Source: Balaenoptera acutorostrata
Lineage: Eukaryota; Chordata; Mammalia; Artiodactyla; Balaenopteridae
NCBI RefSeq assembly: GCF_949987535.1
Contig: NC_080078.1
Coordinates: 30,586,942 to 30,650,941, forward strand
Length of the DNA: 64,000 nt
Direction: 5' to 3'
The first letter of the stretch is position 1. Every line of letters begins with the position of its first letter. This document shows, in pieces, positions 42,900 through 53,550 of the stretch. Both the position numbers and the translations under genes were made by a program. A model generated the notes under the pieces. That model saw nothing but the letters and a program-made list of their open reading frames with translations, made no database searches and had not been told where the DNA came from.

Positions 42900-43450
42900 A
42901 TTGCCACGGCCACCTCACTGCTAACCCCTCAGGGCCGTTTGCGGCCAAGGGAAGCTACTCCAGCCAGTCCCCAGCATGAACTCTGGGGCCTCCCGGTGGC
43001 CTCAGGAGAAACTCCAGCCTCCTCAGAGACCCTGCGAAGTCCTTCCCCATCTGGCCCTCATCTGCCCCACATCTGCCCCAATGCCAGCCTCGGCTTCTCT
43101 CCCCTCACACCCCCTGCACCCTTTGCTTGTCCTCATACTGTCACTGCTCCCTGTTTGCCATCCCATCTTTGCCGTAGCCCAGGGCCTCTGACGCAGGCTG
43201 TCCTCTCTGTCTGGACCCCTCCTCCTTCCTTGTGTACTCTGCAAACTCTACTCACCCTTTAAGGTGTTGCTCAAAGATCCTCTCCTCCTTGACACCTTTC
43301 TGATTTTCCCAGAAAGAGTGAATTGCAGAGTCTTTTGTGCTTTCAGCTTCTTGGACACAGCTCTGGGATTCGTGGTTACCTTGTAACTTATTGATCTAAA
43401 TGTCTCCCTGTTCATTTATCTGTCTGTCTGTCCCTTGACCTGTGGCTTCT
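42900..43450 (+). repeat. L2 LINE, sense
   Basis: The C-rich segment CTTGTGTACTCTGCAAACTC, ACCCTTTAAGGTGTTGCTCA, AAGATCCTCTCCTCC and ACACCTTTCTGATTTTCCC follows the L2 ORF2 C-terminal region in order. The left part is diverged. The L1 at 42066-42888 sits at its left edge. Frames of 71-176 aa in this area come from the C-rich L2 and the L1. Confidence 0.55.
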
Positions 43451-43569
43451 CAGCTCAACTGTAAAATGTCCTGAAGGGTTTGTTAAAAAAAAAAAAAATA
43501 CAGCCTTCCCCACTGGATTTGGACATAAAAGATTTCAGAGGAAGCTCACATCCTTATCCTTTTTATTGA

Positions 43570-43800
43570 GGCCCGATGATGTACCATCTCAATAATTCAA
43601 GAATAGTCTTCCGACACCTCCTGCACACAAACCCTAGGCCAGGTGTTGGGTATGAAGTGATGGACTAAACAGGTGTGATTCCTGCCCTCATGGGGCTTTC
43701 CCTGTAGTGGAGGAGAGAGAAGAAACGTACCAAACATATCATGGAATTAAGAATTAAGATAAGTTCTGAGAGAAACCAAGATAAAGGATAAGACCCAAGC
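43570..43800 (-). repeat. L2 LINE, antisense
   Basis: AGGCCAGGTGTTGGGTATGA, GATTCCTGCCCTCATGGGGC and TTTCCCTGTAGTGGAGGAG match the reverse complement of the L2 3' end. Confidence 0.65.
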
Positions 43801-44529
43801 TGTCTTAAGCTGGGTTCCTCAGAAACAGAGTCTGAGCTGTGGATTCCTGTGTAAGTGGTGTGCTGTGGGGATGCTCTCAGGAGGAACGGCAGGGAAGGAG
43901 CTGGGTGAACATGTGGTTTCAGGAGAAGTCCAGCTGTGACCTGATCCCAGGGGAGCTCTGGGGTGGGACCTGCCTCACAGACACTGTCCTGCCCAGAGAC
44001 AAGGGGGCTGGGGCTCCCTGTCCCCCATCAATCATCACTGGCCATGGGAAGGCAAGGAATCTTGCCTGTTGGATCGTGGGGAATCCAGTCAAAAGATGGG
44101 CTAGGGATTTTGGAGAAGATTCCTTGCCTTTCTGTTGGTTATATAAACTCTCAGGGATTTCCAGGTGAGGCAGCTCTCTTCAGCCAAGGATACTCCTCTG
44201 GAGAAGGGAGTGGGTCTGAGCCAGGAATAGCTAATATCCTCAGCATCAGGGAGACGGTCCAGTGGACTGGTAACAGGGATGTGGAGCGGGGGGCACCAAT
44301 ACCGCTTATTCCCTAGTGGTCACGGAAGGGCTTCGAGGTGGTGGCATGTAAGGAGAGACGTGAGGGTGTGGAAGGTCTGCTGAGAGAAAGCCTGGTGGCA
44401 TGGGGCGGGAGGCGGGGGAGTGGGGGTGGAGAAAAGAAAATTAGTGCTGCTGGAGGAATGAACTTGTATGGCTGGAATTTTCTGAGCCAAGGCAAGATTG
44501 GCCCAACATGAGGTCCCAGCATTGCCAGG
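43801..44529. other. Unique sequence containing a duplicated 78-bp segment
   Basis: No gene is supported. Overlapping frames of 104-117 aa on both strands lack domains. The segment 44067-44144 recurs at 45942-46019. Confidence 0.5.
44067..44144 (+). repeat. 78-bp duplicated segment, probable donor copy
   Basis: From TGTTGGATCGTGGGGAATCC to GTTGGTTATAT. It aligns without gaps to 45942-46019 with four transitions (74/78). It has no flanking direct repeat, so it is more likely the source than the insertion. Confidence 0.85.
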
Positions 44530-44700
44530 GCCACATGAGCCACCGTGAAGAGTCTGGATTTTATGCTTCGGGCAACGGGAAGCCTTTAGAGGGGTTTTAG
44601 GTGAGCAAATGCCAAGACCTAATTTATGTTTCAAGATCTTTCTGGCTGCTGAGCAGAAAATGCATTAGGGTGGGGCAACAATGGAAACCTGCTGTGCTAA
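44530..44700 (-). repeat. L2 LINE internal, antisense
   Basis: AAGAGTCTGGATTTTATGCT, GGGAAGCCTTTAGAGGGGTT and CTTTCTGGCTGCTGAGCAGA follow L2 ORF2 in reverse complement. Confidence 0.7.
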
Positions 44701-44850
44701 ACACCTGGTAGGCATTCTTGCACATCCCACAATTGAGCCCCATTTTACAGAGGTGGTAACTGAGACCCAGAGAGGGTAAGCAAGCTGCCGAGAGGCACAC
44801 AGTTAGCAAGTTGGCAGAGCTGGGATTTGATTCTAGGTGGTGTTGATGCA
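44701..44850 (-). repeat. MIR fragment, antisense
   Basis: CCCATTTTACAGAGGTGGTA, ACTGAGACCCAGAGAGGGTA and GCAGAGCTGGGATTTGATTC are the MIR core reverse complement. Confidence 0.85.
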
Positions 44851-45574
44851 GTCTCCTACTGTAGGAGCATACTGTCTCCTTAGGGTCTGCCTCGTTCTTT
44901 ATCCTGTCCCGGCGATGTTCAGCTCCATAAATGTTTGTGGAGTGGAAGAGTGTAGGAGTGACTGAATCTGAACAGGAAGGGAAAGAACAGCGGGAGTATG
45001 CTAGGTCAGAAGAGTTGAGAAGGTGGTGGTCATCAAAATTCTATGCTCCCAGGAGACATGCAAGACCCTAGAAAAGATGCTGGACTTAGCGAGTGGGAGT
45101 CATTAGTGGCTTGGGCAGGTTTGGGTGGCCCAGGGAGGAAGCCAGATTGCAGTGGATTAAGGAGTGAGGGAGCAGGGGTACTGGTCTCCTGATTCAGCCT
45201 CAGCAGTCAGGGCTCCCCTCCCACAGGTGCCGGCCCACAGGAACGAGTGCACCCACGTGGGCCACTGCATGCAGGTGGGAGGAAGAGGTGGCGGGGTAGG
45301 ACGGAGGCCTCGGGCAGCATCAGGAGTGCACAGCCTGAAATGGAGGGCAAAGCAGTGTGGGCTGCCAAAGGACCAGGTGTGCTGACATCCACCCGGCTTG
45401 TGTGGTGGGAGTGGAACAGCGTGCAGGGGGCTCACTTGGGGGCAGGGATGCTCCTCTTCAGAGATGGCCGTGAGAAAGAGGGAGTGAAGGGAGGGAGGAA
45501 ATGGTCAGCGGGGCAAAGGGGCCAGCCCCGTGGGGTTTTCCACAAGGTTGTAGAAGTAGTGATGCATAAAAGCT
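44851..45574. other. Unique sequence, no gene supported
   Basis: GC-richer sequence with frames up to 109 aa on both strands and no recognisable domain. Confidence 0.45.
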
Positions 45575-45790
45575 AATGTTTATTGAGGGGCTGCTACGTG
45601 CCAAGCACTGTGCAAACTGCTTCGTCTTCCTGATACCCTCAGCCTTAAGAGGAACGTATAAATAGTATTATCCTCATGTTGTAGGTGGGGAACTGAGGCC
45701 CAGGTTAAGTCACTCACTTGACCACGTCAGTTCATCGTGGTGCTAATGTGGAAGCCGGGATTGGCAGGCTCAAAGCTCATGCCCCAACCT
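45575..45790 (-). repeat. MIR SINE, antisense
   Basis: GCTAATGTTTATTGAGGGGC, TACGTGCCAAGCACTGTGCA, GTGGGGAACTGAGGCCCAGG and GGAAGCCGGGATTGGCAGGC run in MIR reverse-complement order, near full length. Confidence 0.88.
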
Positions 45791-45941
45791 CTTTTTGGTG
45801 CTGCTGCCTTCATCAAAACTTTCTTGTTCAAGTACAAACACCTTCCCAGGAGGGGGTGCTCTGTGGAGCAGATGGTGGTGGTTGTCATGATGCTCTGGCT
45901 TCTGCCCCAAACAGAAGGGCCCAGAAATCTCAGCACAAAGA

Positions 45942-46019
45942 TGTTGGATTGTGGGGAATCCAATCAAAAGATGGGCTGGGGATTTTGGAGAAGATTCCTT
46001 GCCTTTCCGTTGGTTATAT
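45942..46019 (+). repeat. 78-bp duplicated segment, probable inserted copy
   Basis: Matches 44067-44144 at 74 of 78 positions, all differences transitions. It is bounded by CAAAGA at 45936-45941 and again at 46020-46025, which looks like a 6-bp target duplication. It lies at the edge of a MIR. Confidence 0.8.
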
Positions 46020-46125
46020 CAAAGACACAGTGGCTCAGAGAGGTTAAGTAACCTGCCTGAAGTCACAGAGGTAATTGTTGATGAGGCCAGGATTTGAACC
46101 TGGACAATTGTATTCTGGCACCTAT
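46020..46125 (-). repeat. MIR fragment, antisense
   Basis: GTGGCTCAGAGAGGTTAAGT, AACCTGCCTGAAGTCACAGA and GCCAGGATTTGAACCTGG are the antisense MIR core. Confidence 0.88.
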
Positions 46126-46174
46126 AACCTTCACCAGTAGGCTGCTGGAGTGAGCAGACACTTCTGGTTAAAAT

Positions 46175-46340
46175 GCAAACATCAACCCTGGGAGAAATAA
46201 TGCACAGAGCTGTTCATAGCTGTTGCATGCATTTCAGGGTAAGAAGGGCACTTAGTGATCATTTAGGTGTGTGGAACCTGAAGATCAGAGAGGAGATATT
46301 CTTGCCCAAGGTTACCCAGCTAGGCAGCCAGGGAGCTGGC
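46175..46340 (-). repeat. MIR fragment, antisense
   Basis: AGATCAGAGAGGAGATATTC, TTGCCCAAGGTTACCCAGCT and AGGCAGCCAGGGAGCTGG are a decayed antisense MIR core. Confidence 0.55.
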
Positions 46341-47737
46341 TGGGTTAGGAGCCTGAGGACAGATGTCTCTAAAGGGTATGACAGTGTCTCCAGCATGGGG
46401 CTCATTTCAGGTGGCCCTTGTCAGCTGATCACCCTGGTTCCGTCAGCCACGCTGGCTATACACAGAAGCCGGTCTTTATGGGCACGGACATTTTTATGTC
46501 CTTTATTCAGGCAAAACTCATTCCAGAATTTGAGTAACTTTGCACCTGGGGACACGCTTCATGGAGCCCCGGGCAGCTGAGTTGGTTCTCGCTGGGTGAC
46601 GATGACTCACTTTTATTGCCCCATGGCTTTCGAGCCTGTGCCCGCTGCAGATAACCTTGCAGGAGGCTGCAGCTGCCCTGGAAGGTAGCCGCTCCCCGAC
46701 GCTCTCCCTCACCCCCTCTGCAGCAAAGGTGGCATCCAGTCTTCTTATCCTGTGCCCCCCTCAACCTGTCTTCTACCCACCTCTATGGTGTCTGCAATCT
46801 GTCCCCTTGGGGAAGAAAACTTGCCACCATTTGGGCCCAGGATGAGTAATTGGTACTTAGAAGGAAAATAAAGATGCTAAACATGTCCACACATTTGTCT
46901 GGGTTACACCTGTGTTTCTTCAGAGCCTGATTTCACGTGGCCCAGAGTGTTCCCACTTGCTTTCTCAAGCACCATTTCCCACACTCCTCCGTGGGTTGGA
47001 TATGGCTGGGAGCAGGAGAGACCCAAATTTGGCTTTAAGGCGCCAGATGATGAAGCTAACCAGACAGAAGGAAAGGTGACCCCCACAGATGGTGAAGACA
47101 TGACCCAGATTTTGGGAGGCAGCCTTGCTTTCAGCCCTCCTCGGGGCATCTCATTTGTCAGAGTCGCGTTGGTTGGGATCTAGTTCTCATAGTGCAGTCG
47201 TCACCTGTGGTTGCTTATTCGTTTGACAAACAGGTAATGAGAACTCCAGCTTGTTGCTGGCGATGCTGCCGGGGACGGGACGCACAAGGTGCCAGCTGTC
47301 ATGGAGCTTACGGTCCGGTGGGGGGGATGATTCTTAGTTGATAATACCAATTGTTACTGAATTACACCTGTGACTGGTGCTATGCAGAAGAGTGGGGATA
47401 TATAAAAAGGGGGGGCAACCCAAGTTGGGGGGTCTTTAGGGAGTGTGTCCCCTTCCCAACTCACCGTCCTCTGTGGACTGCTCTGGGTGGCTCCCTGACC
47501 CTGCTTCCTTCGCAATGGAGGCAGATGGAGATGAGTCCACAGAGTGAAGGCGGCTGTGGTGGTTTCACCAGTCAGACCTGCTCCCCAGCAGCTATTTGCT
47601 GTGGGTTAACCTGGTAAGTGAGCGCATTTTCTCTATGCAAGTTCTTGTAACCCTATTCGGGCTGTGCTTGGTACTCAAGTAGAATGTGTCCCAGTTATAA
47701 CTGATGACTGATGGCACTGGTGTTGTCTGTGTTTTTC
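46341..47737. other. Unique sequence, no gene supported
   Basis: About 1.4 kb without a recognisable repeat. Frames of 62-88 aa show no domain. A stretch with AGGTAATGAGAACTCCAGC (47231) precedes an L2-like GCTGTCATGGAGCTTACGGT near 47295, too short to call. Confidence 0.45.
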
Positions 47738-47787
47738 TATCTGTCTGTCTATCCGTCTGTCCATCCATCCACCCACCCACCCATCAC
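47738..47787. repeat. (CTGT)n/(CATC)n/(CACC)n microsatellite
   Basis: CTATCTGTCTGTCTATCC grading into CATCCATCCACCCACCCACC: three related tetranucleotide units in sequence. Confidence 0.9.
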
Positions 47788-47854
47788 TACCCTCTCCCCC
47801 TACTTTTAAAAAATTTTTTATATAAATCAAACCTGAATGCTGGTAGACTATAGG

Positions 47855-48090
47855 CCAGGGTTATTCAGACTTGGCACTATTGATATCTTGGGCCAGGTAA
47901 TGCTTTGTTATCCAGGGAGGCTGTTCTGTGCATTGTAGGATTTCGAGCCACATTCCTGACCTCCACCCACTAGATGCCAGTAACACCCTGCCTCCTCCCC
48001 CAGCTGTGACAACCAAAAAATGTTTTCAGATATTGCCAAGTGTCCCCCGGGAGGCACAATTGACCCCTGCTTGAGGACCCCTGCTGTAGG
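47855..48090 (-). mobile_element. MER20 (hAT-Charlie MITE), antisense
   Basis: TTATTCAGACTTGGCACTAT, GTGCATTGTAGGATTTCGAG, CCACCCACTAGATGCCAGTA and CAGCTGTGACAACCAAAAAA are the reverse complement of MER20, near full length. Confidence 0.9.
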
Positions 48091-48828
48091 TTATTAACAC
48101 ACACCCCCCACTGCCACCCCAGACCACCAGTCTCACACTTGACCTCCTTTCCCAGTGGTTACCCCAGCTGTCGCTTCCTTACCTAGTCACAAACCTTCTT
48201 GTTCACACGAGGACCCTGGGCCTCCAAATGGGTGTCATCTTCCGCTGGGTTAGGGACAGAGCCAAGCCTGGTGCCTGGGGCCAAACCGACCGCTGGGTTG
48301 GCCTGACTCATCTGCACACGCGGCCTCCTGTCCTGGACCATGTTCCTGCGGATGTCCCCTGGGATTTCTGTGCCTCTGAGGCTTTCTCCCAGCTGCTCTT
48401 CTCCCCAAGCCCGTGCCCCTCTCCCAACTCTCCTTCTCCAGGGAGTTGTCATTTCCCCCACCTTCCTGGTAATGTTTTTCAGAAACGGATGTGGCTCTGG
48501 AGGATTTCACCTCCGGAAACTTTAAAGGGAGTTTATGTGACCGCATGGAGTTCTCAACAGAGAATTAGTGGTTCTATTAGAATTACAGTCATAGAACTCA
48601 ATGGGACTGAGGGAAGAAACCCATATTTCATGGTGGAGGATACCTCTGCTTGGGGCCTCATTTAACCTTTAGCTCAATTCCTTCCAAGTCCTCTGGATGA
48701 TATCCAGACTATCATCCCCTGATCCCCCAAACCCCTCCTTGAACACACAATTATTTACTAAACTAGATGACCACCTGCCAGGCTCTGCTCTCAGTGCTGG
48801 GAGTCAAAGGTATCCTTGCATTCCTGAT
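48091..48828. other. Unique sequence, no gene supported
   Basis: The 145-aa frame at 48228-48665 overlaps a 98-aa and a 92-aa frame on the other strand. None has a recognisable domain. A short MIR- or L2-like piece may lie at 48740-48830. Confidence 0.45.
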
Positions 48829-48845
48829 ACTTAAAGTCTACTGGA

Positions 48846-49142
48846 GGGGCTTCCCTGGTGGCGCAGCGGTTGAGAATCTGCCTGCCAATGCAGGGGACAC
48901 GGGTTCGGGCCCTGGTCTGGGAAGATCCCACATGCCGCGGAGCAACTAAGCCCGTGAGCCACAACTACTGAGCTTGCGCGTCTGGAGCCTGTGCTCCGCA
49001 ACGAGAGGCTGCGATAGTGAGAGGCCTGCGCACCGCGATGAAGAGTAGCCCCAGCTTGCCACAACTAGAGAAAGCCCTCGCACAGAAACGAAAACCCAAC
49101 ACAGCCAAAAAATAAAGTGAAATTCTTTAAAAAAAAAAATTT
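48846..49142 (+). mobile_element. CHR-type SINE
   Basis: Well-preserved ~297-bp element. The target duplication ACTTAAAGTCTACTGGA is exact over 17 bp at 48829-48845 and 49143-49159, the longest in the window. Confidence 0.95.
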
Positions 49143-49444
49143 ACTTAAAGTCTACTGGATTTTCTTGATTCTAAAATGCTCTTTATAAGATGCACCACTA
49201 ATTTAAGAGTGGCCTTTTGGTGGTAAGAGGAAAGTAAGGAGTGAAGGAAGGAATAAAGGAAGGAAGATAGTCTATATTAAATGTACATACTTGAGGTGAG
49301 ACGTTTCAGAAACATGAAAATATGCTAAGCTTTGATTTATTTGGGGGGGGGTGCTGAAGAAATATGCCTATAGTTGCAAAAATACAACTTATTTAGTAAT
49401 AATATCCCCCAAAGTCCAGTAGATAGGGCTTCATGAAAGTAGGT

Positions 49445-49915
49445 GTATTATTTTGCTAGGGCTGCCATAACAAAGTACAACAAAGTGGGTGGCTTAAAAC
49501 AAGAGAAATGTATTGTCTTGCGTGTGTTTCTGGAGGTTGGAGGTCTGAGATCAAGGCGCCTGCAGCACCATGCTCCCCTGAAACCTGGTGCAGAATCCTT
49601 CGTTGACTCTTCCTAGCTTCTGGTGGTTGCTGACAATATTTGACTTTTCTTGGTTTGTGGCTAACTCCAACTTCTGCCTTTGTCATCACATGGCACTCTC
49701 CCTGTGTGTGTTTCTGTGTCCACCTTGCCCTCCTCTTATAAGGACAACAGTCATATTGGATTAGGTGCCCACCCTACTGCAGTAGGACTTCATATTAACT
49801 GACTATGTCTACAATGACCCTATTTCCAAAGAAGGTCACATTCAGAGGTACTGTGGATTAGGATTTCAACATATTTTTTGGGGGGGAGAACACAATTCAA
49901 TCCCCATAACAGTAG
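49445..49915 (-). repeat. MLT1-family LTR, antisense
   Basis: Plus: TTGCTAGGGCTGCCATAACA, GGTGGCTTAAAACAAGAGAA, GTTTCTGGAGGTTGGAGGTC, CTCTTATAAGGACAACAGTC and GGATTAGGATTTCAACATAT. Near full-length, antisense. Confidence 0.92.
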
Positions 49916-50077
49916 GTAGCTACTGTACTCTGTTTTTATTCTGTTTGTGATGGTATCTCTCTGTATCTGTCTTCTCTCTTCACATTTCCTCTTGCATGAG
50001 TGTATTACAGACCTGATATATCTTTTTATTTGCTCTTTTGTGAAGTACAGTTTTATCTTTAAGATTCCCATTGTACT

Positions 50078-50550
50078 ATTTTCCTATGGCCGCTGTAACA
50101 AATTAACACAAACTTAGTGGCTTAAAACAACACAAGTTTATTAACAATTCTCGTCAAAAGTCCAAAATGAGTCTCATGGGGGCTAAAATCAAGGTGTCAG
50201 CAGGGCTGTGTTCCTTCCAGAGGCTCCAGGGAACAATCTATTTCCTTGTTTTTCCACCTTCTAGAGGCTTCGTGCATTCCTTGGCTCATGGCCCCTTCCT
50301 CCATCTTCAAAGTGCATCACTCCAGCCTCTGCCTCCTTCATCCCATCTCCTTTTTCTAACCTTCCCCTTCCTCTTATAAGGACCCTTTTGATTACATTGT
50401 GTCCACCTGGATAATCCAGGCTAATCTCCCTATCTCAAGATCCTTACTTAACTACATTTGCTAAATCCGTTTGCCATGTAAGGTAACATATTTACAGGTT
50501 CCAGGGATTAGGATGTGAACATCTTGGAGGGGAGCATTAGTCTGTTATTG
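50078..50550 (-). repeat. MLT1-family LTR, antisense
   Basis: Plus: TTTCCTATGGCCGCTGTAAC, GTGGCTTAAAACAACACAAG, AAATCAAGGTGTCAGCAGGG, CTCTTATAAGGACCCTTTTG and GGGATTAGGATGTGAACATC. Same orientation as the neighbour at 49445-49915 with about 160 bp between. They could be separate insertions or the two LTRs of an internally deleted element. Confidence 0.9.
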
Positions 50551-50874
50551 GCGGCACCACACCCATGATGAAAAAATTTTTTACACGTACTCAAAATATC
50601 TCTTGCTGGAGAGGCAGGTCTCTCATACAAAAGATGGGAATAGGATAGGAATAAATACCAAACTAGGAGTTGGGATATCAACCTGTAATTGCTAAGGGGA
50701 TTATAGATTTTGAACCAAGAATCAGGGCATAAGGTCTAACAATAAAACATTGCATTCAGAATAGGAAGGTCCTCAAATATCTAGGACATCTGGCACCATT
50801 GTTCAGCCACATCTTGTCAGTTCTTTCTTTAAACATTTTCCAATTTTCCCACTTCTTTCCATCGCTATGGCTAC
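50551..50874. other. Unique sequence, nothing recognised
   Basis: A short AT-rich stretch with no recognised element. Confidence 0.45.
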
Positions 50875-51415
50875 CCACCTGTCCCAGGCACCACTGAGCC
50901 TCACCTGGATGACTTCAGTGGTCTCCTAACAGGTCTCTGCAGCCACCCAGCAGTCCAAGGGGTCTTTCTTAAGCACACATTGCTCATGTTAGCTCTCTAC
51001 TGACAGTCTCCAATAGGGCTTCATTGCTGTCAGGATAGTATTCAAATGTGTAAGCATGGCCCCCAGAGTCCTACATGATCTGGCTGCTAACCTAAGTCTT
51101 CTCTGCCACTACTGTCCCGATCAGCAGGTGCTCCAGGTGACCCCTGTCTCTAGCCTCTCTGTCTTTCCCCAACACTTCCTCTGCCAGAGACTATCAGGCT
51201 AACCCCCTCCTCATCAAGGACACCTTCCTGGACCACCAGAGAGGTTCTGCCTATCACAACGCAGACCCAACTTTGCTGTTAATTGCTCCTTTCAATCTGT
51301 CTACCTTGCTGGGCTTTAAGCTCCATGAGGGCAGGCCTTGTCTCTAGCACCTAGTTCAGTGGCTGACACTTAGCAGACCCTCAACACACAGTCACTGAAT
51401 ATGAGACCAGTGAGT
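50875..51415 (+). repeat. L2 LINE 3' end, sense
   Basis: Long, ordered L2 match: CAGTGGTCTCCTAACAGGTC, CCTACATGATCTGGCTGCTA, TTTAAGCTCCATGAGGGCAG and CAGTGGCTGACACTTAGCAG. It covers the C-terminal coding region and the 3' UTR, all decayed. Confidence 0.85.
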
Positions 51416-51500
51416 TCTGATTTCAGCTTGACTGTGTGACTTAGAGCAAGTTTTATTCAACCTCTAGGAACTTGAGCTGCATCATCTAGAAAGGTGGGTG
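51416..51500 (+). repeat. MIR fragment
   Basis: GCTTGACTGTGTGACTTAGA, GCAAGTTTTATTCAACCTCT and GAGCTGCATCATCTAGAAAG fit the sense MIR core. Confidence 0.7.
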
Positions 51501-51540
51501 TAGAGATATGTTTTACATTCATCACAGGTATTTTCAGTTT

Positions 51541-51612
51541 ACTATCTATCTATCTATCTATCTATCACTCTACCTATCTCTATCCCCTCTCTTACCTATT
51601 AATCTATCTCTA
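51541..51612. repeat. (TATC)n microsatellite
   Basis: A TATCTATCTATCTATCTATC run followed by degenerate CTATC units. Confidence 0.92.
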
Positions 51613-51624
51613 TCCATCCATTGT

Positions 51625-51815
51625 TGAGAAGCACAGGTGAATGGATTGAGAAGCCTGGCTTTGAATCATGATTCTGCAGTTTTACTCTGTGTGACCTAGG
51701 GGTAGTTACTTAACCTATCTGAGCCTCACTTTACTCATCTGTAAGAATGGTGATACTTCTAGTACCAGCAGAGTTAAATGGAATGTGTATGTAAAGGGAA
51801 GGGCCAGGACAGAGT
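51625..51815 (+). repeat. MIR SINE
   Basis: CCTGGCTTTGAATCATGATT, GTGTGACCTAGGGGTAGTTA, CTCATCTGTAAGAATGGTGA: sense MIR. It follows the previous MIR fragment and may be a separate insertion. Confidence 0.85.
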
Positions 51816-53084
51816 AGCTGCTTTAATTAGCAATTAGTATTACTGTTTTATTAAAAACATTTGACATGATAAAGTCCATTACAAATACTTTTCCTCTTTC
51901 AGAGACCTGTTGATGGGCCAGGCAATGTGGTTTACTTCCTATTACCCAAAACTCCATCTCTTCATCAGTTCCCTATGCCTCAGCACTTGTTCTGTTCCGG
52001 AAACTTGGCAGGTAGTGTGTGCAGTTATTTTCAGAAGAACGAGTGGGTAAAATCGGCAGCATTTCCCCCGGAGTGTCTGTGCCCAGGGAGTATGAGTTTA
52101 TGGTGCATCTGCTTTGTGTATAAAAGCCTTGTCCTCCCCCAGCAACCCCTTCCCCCAGAGGCAGAGCAACTGGGGACCCAGGCTATTCCTTCATTCCCAT
52201 TCCCTGCCAGGGGAGGGCTTGCTGACCAGCCTGCATAGTTGGAGGGAGGGCAACATCAAGGATGGCTTTGCTTCAAGGCTTTCTGGGTGAGCAGAGGAAA
52301 GAGGTCACCACTGGGGAGGGTCAGAGGCTTTGGAGAGACTTGAGAGCAGAGTTCAGGAGATTCTTCAACCTGAGATGATGATGAAAATGATAACGATGAT
52401 GACATCGGATAATGATAATGGGATGGTGTGGTATCCACTCTTACTGATGGAGCTCACAATACCCAAGTGGGATCACTTTAATGCATCATATATGGGTGGG
52501 GGAAGGGAGTGTCTTCCTTGCTGCGCTGCTAGGTGTCCATAGGTTGCCTTGGTCTCATGGTTGTCAGGGGCTGGGGAGGCATGCTCTTGCAGCATCTACA
52601 CTGAGCGAGAATGAAGACTTTGACCATGGGGCAGATGCCTGTCCTGCCCTAGAGGATCAGCTGAGGAGGGGTGGTCAGCAAGAGAGCCTCTGGTCTAGCA
52701 GAGGTCTTGGGCACCCAAGGGGTCTCTCTTGGCTTCTCACCTGGCATTTCCTGGGCATTGGTCCCACTCAAAACCATGCTTGGTTCGGGGCGTCTGGTCC
52801 TGGATCTTCTCTCTCCTCTCTGCCTCTCCTTCCTGCCCCACGCCTTTCACCTCCACACCCCGAGCCTGCCTGCCAGACTGTTTCGCACAGTAGCCTTTAC
52901 GGCAGATCAGGAGGATCCTCTCTGACCGTTAACAGCAGAGTCTACATACTGTTAGCCATAGAAAGTTCCTCTTTCCTTAAGTGCAGGGAGGGCTCAATCT
53001 TCACAAAACACAAATCTTCTGATTTCTACTTTTGGTACTCCAGAGCTGAGTTTTCATAATTAAACGGGTCAATTCATCACCTGA
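51816..53084. other. Unique sequence, no gene supported
   Basis: The largest single frame outside repeats lies here: 192 aa at 52481-53059. It has no family I recognise, no signal peptide or repeated motif, and Leu/Ser/Pro-rich composition typical of chance frames in GC-rich DNA. An ATGATGATGAAAATGATAA-type GAT repeat lies at 52374-52425. Confidence 0.4.
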
Positions 53085-53250
53085 ACCTTTATTCTAGTCT
53101 ACTCTTTTCATTTTGCAGGAGAGAAATCCAAGGCTCAGAGAGGGAAATAACTTGTCCAAGTCGGCATGTGGTTACTAACCAGCCAAGTCAGGATCTGAAG
53201 GTTGGCATTCCGACGCCAGAGGCTGTTGGTTTAACCACTGTACTTTCCCC
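53085..53250 (-). repeat. MIR SINE, antisense
   Basis: TTTCATTTTGCAGGAGAGAA, AGGCTCAGAGAGGGAAATAA and CCAGCCAAGTCAGGATCTGA run as antisense MIR, ending at GGTTTAACCACTGTAC. Confidence 0.85.
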
Positions 53251-53274
53251 CGTCCTTAGTGGCCTTGCTAACCA

Positions 53275-53550
53275 GCCTCTCTAACCTCTGGTTGCCTTAC
53301 TGTTCCATGAGATAACACCTATCTTGCAGGGCAGTAATAATAGCAATGGTTGTAGTAGTGATGATGATGGTGATGATGGCCAACACTTACATATTGTTTC
53401 CTATTCGCCCCCTTCTAAGCATCTTTTATGTGCTGACACAATAGTCCTCTGCATGGGTACACTGATTGCAGGATTACAGATGATGAGTACAAAGCAATTA
53501 AAACAGGGCCTGACACACAGTGGGCTATAAATTGTGGGTCTTATTATTAT
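53275..53550 (+). repeat. MIR-derived segment with (GAT)n
   Basis: TGAGATAACACCTATCTTGC and AAACAGGGCCTGACACACAG look like the middle and 3' end of a sense MIR, separated by a GATGATGATGGTGATGATGG run (53355 on) and other sequence. It may be a MIR interrupted by a short insertion. Confidence 0.5.

Noticed and set aside
42732..43262. 176-aa frame as a gene
   Set aside because: It begins inside an L1 in antisense and crosses the target duplication into L2 sequence, so it is a chance fusion of two repeats.
43963..46047. Two frames sharing GIQSKDGLGILEKIPCLSVG as a paralogous protein pair
   Set aside because: The shared peptide is just the translation of the 78-bp duplicated DNA. The frames differ completely outside it.
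49445..50550. A single MaLR element with both LTRs
   Set aside because: Two MLT1 LTRs lie about 160 bp apart in the same orientation, but I could not identify internal MaLR sequence between them or matching outer target repeats. It remains possible.
51541..51612. CRISPR-like array of short repeats
   Set aside because: It is a plain TATC microsatellite with no spacers, in a mammalian genome.
52481..53059. 192-aa frame as a novel protein gene
   Set aside because: No domain, no repeat of codon-like periodicity that I can judge by eye, other frames overlap it, and no promoter or splice context. A search against cetacean proteomes would decide.
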